A DNA stretch of 5,778 bases from CAINEC01 sp046303115. Lineage in GTDB: Bacteria > Bacteroidota > Bacteroidia > AKYH767-A > OLB10. The notes under the pieces were generated by a model. The model ran no database searches and was not told the origin of the DNA. It saw only the letters and a list, made by a program, of their open reading frames with translations. The DNA lies in assembly GCA_046303115.1 (NCBI GenBank), contig JBKCGZ010000030.1, forward strand, positions 1-5,778, given 5' to 3'. Positions 1-4,701 of the stretch are shown here, one piece after another. The first letter of the stretch is position 1. Every line of letters starts with the position of its first letter. A program made the translations under genes and the position numbers.

Positions 1-546
1 GCTTATATACAAACAGCATTAACAATTGATCCTAAACAAGGTGAATTATATGATGATTTAGCAGACATGTATAATAAGCAGAAGAAATATGATTTAAGCG
101 CTTTGACTTATGAGGCGAAAATCAATAATTCAGCTAAGGCAGCAATCACAGATTATTTCAATATGGGACGTGCCTGGTATAATGCGAAAAACTATGCGAA
201 AGCGGATTCTGCTTTTGCAAAGGTTACAGAAATTAATCCTACATGGCCTAACGGATATTTTTGGCGAGGACGTGCAAACGCACAAATTGACAATACCGCT
301 AAAGAAGGATTAGCAAAACCACATTATGCAAAGTTCATTGAATTAGCGAGTGCAGATGCTGCCAACCTAACAAAACAAAAAACTAATTTAGTAGAAGCTA
401 ATAGTTATTTAGCATTTGCTGCTTTCGTTGCAAAGGATTGTAAGCTATCGATTGAGTATTGGAATAAAGTTTTGGAAATAGATCCAACAACCAAACAGGC
501 TAAAGATTCTATTGAGGCAATTAAAAACTCAAAAGATTGTAAATAA
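1..546 (+). CDS. TPR-repeat protein, C-terminal part (5' end outside window)
   Basis: Frame 1 is open from the first base to the TAA at 544-546, giving 181 residues. The ATG at 67 is an internal Met, because TPR-like sequence continues upstream of it (for example ALTIDPKQGELYDDLADMY). Helix-turn-helix TPR units can be seen at about residues 15-46, 49-82 (GRAWYNAKNYAKADSAFAKV, then EINP), 83-118 (degenerate, with an insertion) and 131-164 (ending KVLEIDP). The recurrent A/Y/F spacing and the [IL][DN]P unit ends are typical of TPRs. The chain ends in a short Lys-rich tail with C147 and C180. TPR arrays are protein-binding scaffolds, and Bacteroidota encode many with unknown partners. The missing N-terminus means I cannot say whether it carries a signal peptide or another domain. 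It converges on the proS operon and shares its terminator. The TPR assignment is firm; the specific role is unknown. Confidence 0.88.
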   Translation, partial: AYIQTALTIDPKQGELYDDLADMYNKQKKYDLSALTYEAKINNSAKAAITDYFNMGRAWYNAKNYAKADSAFAKVTEINPTWPNGYFWRGRANAQIDNTAKEGLAKPHYAKFIELASADAANLTKQKTNLVEANSYLAFAAFVAKDCKLSIEYWNKVLEIDPTTKQAKDSIEAIKNSKDCK

Positions 547-580
547 AAAAATGGGGCTTAAAATTAAGCCCCATTTTTTT
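545..580. terminator. Bidirectional rho-independent terminator between convergent genes
   Basis: A perfect 11-bp inverted repeat has arms ATGGGGCTTAA (551-561) and TTAAGCCCCAT (564-574). In practice this would be a GC-rich stem with a slightly larger loop. It is preceded by an A-run (545-550) and followed by a T-run (575-580), so either strand reads as stem plus U-tract. It serves the TPR gene from the left and the proS operon from the right. It overlaps the stop codons of both flanking genes (544-546 on plus, 579-581 on minus). Confidence 0.88.
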
Positions 581-1262
581 ATGCTATTACATCATCATCC
601 TGCTGATTTCGAAATTTAAATCCGACTTTTTTACCATCGTACATAGATGTTTCAATCATATAAGTTAGTGCGTCATGTACAGTGATTTCACGCATTGCAT
701 CTATTGGAGGAACAATAGCATCTGTATCTAATGCATTAATTAAAAACTGATCAATTAATTTTTTTAATGTATCGTTTGAAATAGTATCTGCATTAAAATT
801 ATTGAACAATATTCCAATTTGCTTTTTACCTTCTACAAAAAAGTGATTTTCTGAATTAATAAAAATTCGTCCTAGCAATTGTCCTACCTCACCCCTTCTT
901 TCAAACTTCATTGCGTCCGCCATAAAATTATAAACGGATATCATTCCGCAAACTCCACGCTCATGATTAATACTTACATAATTTGATTTGCTAAGCGGAT
1001 GAGTTGCATCAAATGCAAAAGCATTTGTGTGCATTATAAAAATCAAAACATCATCAGCAACTTTCAATTCTGCTTCAAATGTTCCACGATCAGTATATTT
1101 CACTTTTATACGAGGATCATTTAAAAGCATTATATGTTTCAATTCTCGCTCATATTCCATGAGCATATGCTTTATCAATGAAAAAGCTGCAAAGGTTGTA
1201 TCAGTTGCATTTTTTGCATTCTTAACCTTTGTATTTAATAAATGAAGTATCTGTTCGTTCAT
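579..1262 (-). CDS. Uncharacterised 227-residue protein, second gene of proS operon
   Basis: The frame starts with ATG at 1262-1260, 3 nt after the proS stop, and ends with TAA at 581-579 inside the shared terminator. I do not recognise the family. There is no signal peptide or membrane segment, so it is probably cytosolic. The N-terminal 45 residues look helical (NEQILHLLNTKV... to ...EYERELKHIMLL). Residues 50-100 look like beta strands (RIKVKYTDRGTFEAEL, then DDVLIFIMHTNAFAFD). A more conserved-looking core at about 99-145 includes NHERGVCGMISVYNFMADAM and LLGRIFINSENHFFVEGK. Residues 160-205 look helical, and the tail is charged (QQDDD). Two Cys/His-containing spots (H100-C105 and H140) do not form a recognisable metal site. 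The close spacing implies co-transcription and probably translational coupling with proS, but there is no sequence evidence that it acts on tRNA. The reading frame is confident; the function is unknown. Confidence 0.87.
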   Translation of the reverse strand: MNEQILHLLNTKVKNAKNATDTTFAAFSLIKHMLMEYERELKHIMLLNDPRIKVKYTDRGTFEAELKVADDVLIFIMHTNAFAFDATHPLSKSNYVSINHERGVCGMISVYNFMADAMKFERRGEVGQLLGRIFINSENHFFVEGKKQIGILFNNFNADTISNDTLKKLIDQFLINALDTDAIVPPIDAMREITVHDALTYMIETSMYDGKKVGFKFRNQQDDDVIA

Positions 1263-1265
1263 AAT

Positions 1266-2741
1266 TTAATATGCTCTTGCAAATAATACTCGCTGTCCCG
1301 AAGGCTTTCCAGTTAAAATACAAAGACCTTCTTCCACTGGGTTGTCCATAGGAATACATCTGATTGTAGCTTTTGATAACTCCTTGATTTTTTCTTCTGT
1401 CTCTGTTGTACCATCCCAATGCGCATAAACAAATCCGCCTTTAGTATCAAGAATTTCAATGAACTCATCCCATGTATCGGCACGATTCGTTTTTTCCTCA
1501 CGCAAGTCCATTGCTTTACGATAAATATTATCCTGGATTTGCTCTAATAAATTTTCAATTTTTAAATGCAAATCTGTCATTTGATAAACCGCTTTTTCTT
1601 TGGTATCACGTCTTGCTACTTCCACCGTTCCATTTTCTAAATCACGCGGACCAATAGCAATTCGAACCGGAACACCTTTTAATTCATATTCTGCGAATTT
1701 CCAACCTGGCTTATGTGTATCACGATTATCATATTTAACTGATATCCCTCTTTTCTCTAGTGATTTTTTCAATTCAGCCACCTTTTCATTGATAGCAGTC
1801 AAATGCTGATCATTTTTAAAGATTGGAACGATTACAACCTGAATTGGTGCTAATCGAGGAGGAAGTACCAAGCCATCATTGTCAGAATGGCTCATGATCA
1901 AAGCTCCCATCAAACGAGTTGAAACGCCCCATGAAGTAGCCCAAACATATTCTTGCTTACCTTCTCGGTTGGTATATTTCACATCAAATGCTTTCGCGAA
2001 ATTTTGTCCTAAAAAATGTGAAGTACCTGCCTGTAGTGCTTTACCATCTTGCATCATTGCTTCAATGCAATAAGTATCGAGTGCGCCTGCAAATCGCTCA
2101 TTTGGCGACTTCATTCCTTTAATAACTGGAATAGCCAAGACATTTTCTGCAAAATCTGCATAAACGTTCAACATCTTAATAGTTTCCTCTACTGCTTCTT
2201 CTGCAGTAGCATGAGCGGTGTGTCCTTCCTGCCACAAAAATTCTGCAGTACGAAGGAACAATCGTGTTTTCATTTCCCAACGGACAACATTTGCCCACTG
2301 ATTCACAAGAATTGGCAAATCACGATAGGATTCAATCCAGCCTCTATATGTATTCCATATAATCGTTTCGGAAGTAGGACGCACAATTAACTCTTCTTCC
2401 AGCTTAGCGTCCTCATCTACAACAATTCCTTTTCCGTCAGGGTCGTTTTTTAATCTATAATGAGTCACTACAGCGCATTCCTTTGCAAAACCGTCCACAT
2501 GACTCGCCTCTTTACTAAAGAATGATTTTGGTATAAAAAGAGGAAAATATGCATTAACATGACCTGTTTCTTTAAATCGGCGGTCGAGTTCCTGTTGCAT
2601 TTTCTCCCAAATTGCATAACCATAAGGCTTTATCACCATGCAACCTCTAACGGCTGAATGTTCAGCTAAATCGGCCTTCATTACAAGGTCTTGGTACCAT
2701 TGAGAGTAATTTTCTTCCCTAGATGTTAATTGTTCGCTCAT
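1266..2741 (-). CDS. proS: Prolyl-tRNA synthetase, archaeal/eukaryote-type (class II)
   Basis: This cytosolic enzyme activates proline with ATP and charges tRNA-Pro. The 491-residue length fits the short ProRS type. Motif 1 lies at about 32-70 and ends FPLFIP. The proline-site loop RPTSE is at 121-125 (T123, E125). Motif 2 spans about 150-178 (R154, E156, then FLRTAEFLWQEGHT with R164, E167 and H174). TSHFLGQNFAKAF (240-252) leads to motif 3 (SWGVSTRLMGALIMSHSDNDG, 270-290, R276). The anticodon-binding domain begins at PIQVVIVPI (299-307) and runs to about 400. A C-terminal domain ends in Tyr491, the conserved terminal Tyr of this type. Only about 90 residues separate motifs 2 and 3, so the INS editing domain of the longer bacterial type is absent. 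Oddly, three of the four Cys positions expected for the C-terminal zinc site are replaced (D443, T448, T477), and only C474 remains. It is the first gene of a two-gene operon. The start is MSEQ at 2741, and no Shine-Dalgarno sequence is visible. Confidence 0.98.
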   Translation of the reverse strand: MSEQLTSREENYSQWYQDLVMKADLAEHSAVRGCMVIKPYGYAIWEKMQQELDRRFKETGHVNAYFPLFIPKSFFSKEASHVDGFAKECAVVTHYRLKNDPDGKGIVVDEDAKLEEELIVRPTSETIIWNTYRGWIESYRDLPILVNQWANVVRWEMKTRLFLRTAEFLWQEGHTAHATAEEAVEETIKMLNVYADFAENVLAIPVIKGMKSPNERFAGALDTYCIEAMMQDGKALQAGTSHFLGQNFAKAFDVKYTNREGKQEYVWATSWGVSTRLMGALIMSHSDNDGLVLPPRLAPIQVVIVPIFKNDQHLTAINEKVAELKKSLEKRGISVKYDNRDTHKPGWKFAEYELKGVPVRIAIGPRDLENGTVEVARRDTKEKAVYQMTDLHLKIENLLEQIQDNIYRKAMDLREEKTNRADTWDEFIEILDTKGGFVYAHWDGTTETEEKIKELSKATIRCIPMDNPVEEGLCILTGKPSGQRVLFARAY

Positions 2742-2757
2742 AGATTTATAAATTTAC

Positions 2758-2772
2758 CCAAAATATTTTTGG
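2758..2772. promoter_or_regulatory. Palindrome overlapping a perfect -7-like box
   Basis: CCAAAA-TAT-TTTTGG is a perfect 6-bp inverted repeat with a 3-nt centre. On the plus strand it contains TATTTTTG (2764-2771), a full match to the Bacteroidota -7 consensus TAnnTTTG. This would place a start for the downstream lipoprotein gene about 70 nt before its ATG. No TTG sits at the expected -33 distance, so the promoter reading is weak. The symmetry could instead mark a regulator-binding site between the two divergent genes. Confidence 0.3.
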
Positions 2773-2793
2773 CATTGTGTTTGCCATTTGATT

Positions 2794-2821
2794 TAACAGC
2801 AAAATTGAATAACTAACAGCA
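2794..2821. repeat. Pair of TAACAGCA direct repeats, 20 bp apart
   Basis: TAACAGCA occurs at 2794-2801 and 2814-2821. The copies start exactly 20 bp apart, about two helical turns, so they lie on the same face of the DNA. One copy overlaps the candidate proS -7 box and the other lies between its -7 and -33 elements. That placement suits an operator for a regulator of the divergent pair, but two 8-mers are not proof. Confidence 0.35.
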
Positions 2822-2830
2822 TAAAAACAA
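2800..2830 (-). promoter_or_regulatory. Candidate proS promoter (Bacteroidota -33/-7 type)
   Basis: On the minus strand a TTG (2830-2828) is followed after 20 nt by CAATTTTG (2807-2800). This matches the Bacteroidota consensus TTG-N17-23-TAnnTTTG except for the first base of the -7 box. It would start transcription about 50 nt upstream of the proS ATG. It was found by eye in a short AT-rich region where chance near-matches are common, so it is only a candidate. Confidence 0.45.
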
Positions 2831-2846
2831 TTTAATTCTATCATTT

Positions 2847-4637
2847 ATGAAATCTCTAGCTCAAATAATTAAATTGAACCCAATTAAATCTACTCTTTTC
2901 ATTACTTTTTTATCTATTTCAAGTATTTCTTGCTCTTCCAATCGATATTCGGCGCATAGCGCAGACGATGTCTATTTTACAAGCGTACCACAATCCGATC
3001 AAACGAGCAATTATACACAAAGCTCCGATAATCAATATAACAATTCCAATCAGGTGCAGGACCCGAATCAAAATACTGCAGTAGATAATTCCTATTCATC
3101 CGACCAAGGAAATGTAGGCAACTATACAGTCAATTCAAATCCGGATGACAGTACAATTGATAATTCGAATGTATCATCAAATCGATATAATGATGGTAAT
3201 GGGAATACATACATTACTAATAATTATTATGATCAGGATGACTACTATGATTATGCATATACAGCACGTTTAAGAAGATTTAATCATGCTTGTGGTTGGA
3301 ACTATTACGACCCATACTATACTAATATGTATTGGTATGATTATAATCCTTATTCATATGGAGTAAGCGTTTATACAACATATAGTTGGTGGGGATTAAC
3401 AACTACTTATAGCTATAATAATTGGTGGCGTAATTGGGGTTATGGATGGGGAGGAAATTGTAATATTGGTTGGGGTAATGGCTGGGGTAATGGCTGGGGT
3501 AATGGCTGGGGTAATGGCTGGGGTAATGGCTGGGGATATAACAATGGCTATTGGAATGGTTATAACAATGGTTATAACAATGGTTATTGGAATGGTTATT
3601 ACGCTGGATTATATAATGGAACTTTTAATCCCTATTACTACAACAGCATGGACTCTTATAGCTATTACTACGGACCGAGAGGAGGGAAAAACAACGGGCA
3701 TATTGCATACAATACTCCAAGAGGAGGATCAAATGTATCGCAATTGTATAATGAGCTTGGCGTAGGAAAAAATAACGACCACTTAATTGGTAACGATGGC
3801 ATACAGGCTATTGGACGACCAAAAAGAGAAATAAAATCGACCTATAACCAAAGCAATAATGGGAATTCGATTAAAACAAATGCAATAGTAGGAGGTAATA
3901 ATAGCAATCAAGGCGAAATAAAAACGAACCCTGTGAAAGGTGGAATTAACACTACAACAAATAATGGTGAAAATGCAAACAGCAATGCAAATCAAAATAA
4001 TAGTACAACACCTCGCGGAAACAACAATTTAAATACAATAAATAATCAAGGGGATACTTATAGCAATCCGAAAAATAATAATCAGCCTTCGGAGAACGCA
4101 AATCCTAAAAACAACACTACCCCTAAGGAAAATTATCAGCCAACGGAAAATAATTATAGCAATCCTAGAAACAATAATTATACGACTCCGAAAAATAATA
4201 ATCAGCCTACAGAAAACAACTATAGCACACCGAAAAATAATAATCAACCTTCGGAGAATAATTATAGCTCACCGAGGAACAATAATTATTCAACACCAAA
4301 AAATAATAGCCAACCTTCAGAAAATAACTATAGTACGCCAAGAAATAATAACAACTCAACTCCGAAAAGCAATAACCAACCTACAGAGAATAACTACAGT
4401 ACCCCGAGAAACAACAATTATTCGACTCCAAAAAATGATAACCAGCCATCGAAGAATAACTATAGCACACCGAGAAATAATAATTCCACTCCGAGAAATA
4501 ATAATTATTCACAGCCAAGAAGCAATGAAAACAACGTAACACCAAGAAGTAATAACACAACTCCTTCCTATTCTACACCAAGAAGTTCTAGCGGAGGGAA
4601 TACTGGTGGAGGAGGCACTGGAGGAAGAAGAAGATAA
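2847..4637 (+). CDS. Predicted surface lipoprotein, Asn/Tyr/Gly-rich, with internal repeats
   Basis: The 596-residue protein starts with a signal peptide: basic K2, K9 and K14, a hydrophobic stretch at about 15-28, and a lipobox-like SISC with C29 as the likely lipidated residue (-3 is Ser, slightly atypical). The order after that is as follows. A DDVYF motif (40-44). A disordered Asn/Ser/Asp segment to about 135 with 15 Asp and only two Arg. A more ordered-looking aromatic core (YYDYAYTARLRRF, 133-145, then Tyr/Trp-rich with C149 and C205). Five WGNG units (209-228) and five Y[NW]NG units (231-250). Two PRGG motifs (278-281, 291-294). A basic Asn/Pro/Ser/Thr tail with STPR/STPK repeats (about 404-580), ending in Gly-rich GGRRR. 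I do not recognise a characterised family. From memory, Bacteroidota carry proteins with a similar DDVYF and aromatic core beside envelope genes, without known function. The composition suggests a structural, adhesive or envelope-associated role, but this is inference. The start is the only Met before the signal peptide. No Shine-Dalgarno sequence is visible. Confidence 0.9.
   Translation: MKSLAQIIKLNPIKSTLFITFLSISSISCSSNRYSAHSADDVYFTSVPQSDQTSNYTQSSDNQYNNSNQVQDPNQNTAVDNSYSSDQGNVGNYTVNSNPDDSTIDNSNVSSNRYNDGNGNTYITNNYYDQDDYYDYAYTARLRRFNHACGWNYYDPYYTNMYWYDYNPYSYGVSVYTTYSWWGLTTTYSYNNWWRNWGYGWGGNCNIGWGNGWGNGWGNGWGNGWGNGWGYNNGYWNGYNNGYNNGYWNGYYAGLYNGTFNPYYYNSMDSYSYYYGPRGGKNNGHIAYNTPRGGSNVSQLYNELGVGKNNDHLIGNDGIQAIGRPKREIKSTYNQSNNGNSIKTNAIVGGNNSNQGEIKTNPVKGGINTTTNNGENANSNANQNNSTTPRGNNNLNTINNQGDTYSNPKNNNQPSENANPKNNTTPKENYQPTENNYSNPRNNNYTTPKNNNQPTENNYSTPKNNNQPSENNYSSPRNNNYSTPKNNSQPSENNYSTPRNNNNSTPKSNNQPTENNYSTPRNNNYSTPKNDNQPSKNNYSTPRNNNSTPRNNNYSQPRSNENNVTPRSNNTTPSYSTPRSSSGGNTGGGGTGGRRR
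3471..3530 (+). repeat. Five perfect 12-bp tandem repeats (WGNG)
   Basis: The unit tggggtaatggc is repeated five times with no mismatch, followed by a further tgggg (3531-3535). Each unit encodes Trp-Gly-Asn-Gly (residues 209-228 of the lipoprotein). Because the unit is four whole codons, gain or loss of copies would keep the frame and only change protein length. Identity extending to third codon positions points to recent expansion by slippage or recombination. Confidence 0.97.
3537..3596 (+). repeat. Five imperfect 12-bp tandem repeats (YNNG/YWNG)
   Basis: This array follows the WGNG array in the same 12-bp phase. Its units read TAT-[AAC or TGG]-AAT-GG[C/T], giving YNNG, YWNG, YNNG, YNNG, YWNG (residues 231-250). 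It decays into YYAG and LYNG (251-258). The shared Asn-Gly half and the same period suggest that both arrays descend from one tetrapeptide unit. Confidence 0.87.
4149..4454 (+). repeat. Diverged 22-codon modules in lipoprotein tail
   Basis: Four 66-bp modules lie at 4149-4214, 4257-4322, 4323-4388 and 4389-4454, with a 14-codon short form at 4215-4256. Each full module reads roughly NNYS-x-PR-NNNYSTPK then NNNQPSE. In all four, the first Pro is followed by Arg and the second by Lys, showing that the 22-residue block is the duplicated unit. Unlike the 12-bp array, the copies differ at many synonymous positions (AAC/AAT, CCG/CCA, ACA/ACT/ACG), so they are older and appear conserved at the protein level. 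Degenerate copies extend on both sides (about 4056-4148 and 4455-4590). Confidence 0.87.
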
Positions 4638-4656
4638 TTTTATTTTAATCTAGTTT

Positions 4657-4690
4657 AGAACTGCTACAGAATAGTAGCAGTTCTTATTTT
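4657..4690 (+). terminator. Rho-independent terminator after the lipoprotein gene
   Basis: A perfect 11-bp stem AGAACTGCTAC (4657-4667) / GTAGCAGTTCT (4674-4684) encloses the 6-nt loop AGAATA and is followed by the T-rich TATTTT. It begins 20 nt after the lipoprotein stop codon and ends just before the next gene. It should at least reduce read-through into the OmpP1-like gene. I could not find a convincing separate promoter for that gene in the remaining bases. Confidence 0.8.
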
Positions 4691-4701
4691 ATCTAAATAG
4701 T

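Noticed and set aside
67..546. TPR gene starting at ATG 67
   Set aside because: The frame is open to base 1 and the upstream residues continue the TPR pattern, so 67 is an internal Met of a truncated gene.
2049..2390. 113-codon plus-strand frame antisense to proS
   Set aside because: It lies wholly within the well-conserved synthetase gene on the opposite strand and its product resembles nothing; it is a shadow frame.
3442..3765. Open plus-strand frame encoding repeated GVMA units
   Set aside because: It is the shifted reading of the 12-bp array inside the lipoprotein gene. The real frame has a signal peptide and meaningful repeats; this one has neither.
4029..4247. Minus-strand frame encoding a very Ile/Arg-rich peptide
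   Set aside because: It is the antisense of the Asn-rich tail (AAT/AAC read backward gives ATT/GTT). The hydrophobicity is a by-product of the repeat. The same applies to 3783-3995.
3471..4454. Repeats as a CRISPR array
   Set aside because: The repeats are directly tandem, in frame with a coding gene and without unique spacers.
3537..4600. Asn-rich regions as a curli-like or prion-like amyloid
   Set aside because: The composition is suggestive, but the curlin repeat pattern is absent and the many prolines in the tail disfavour amyloid; there is no direct evidence.
4590..4637. Gly/Arg-rich C-terminus as an RGG-type RNA-binding tail
   Set aside because: The protein has a secretion signal with a lipobox, so a cytosolic RNA-binding role is unlikely; the segment is short and low complexity.
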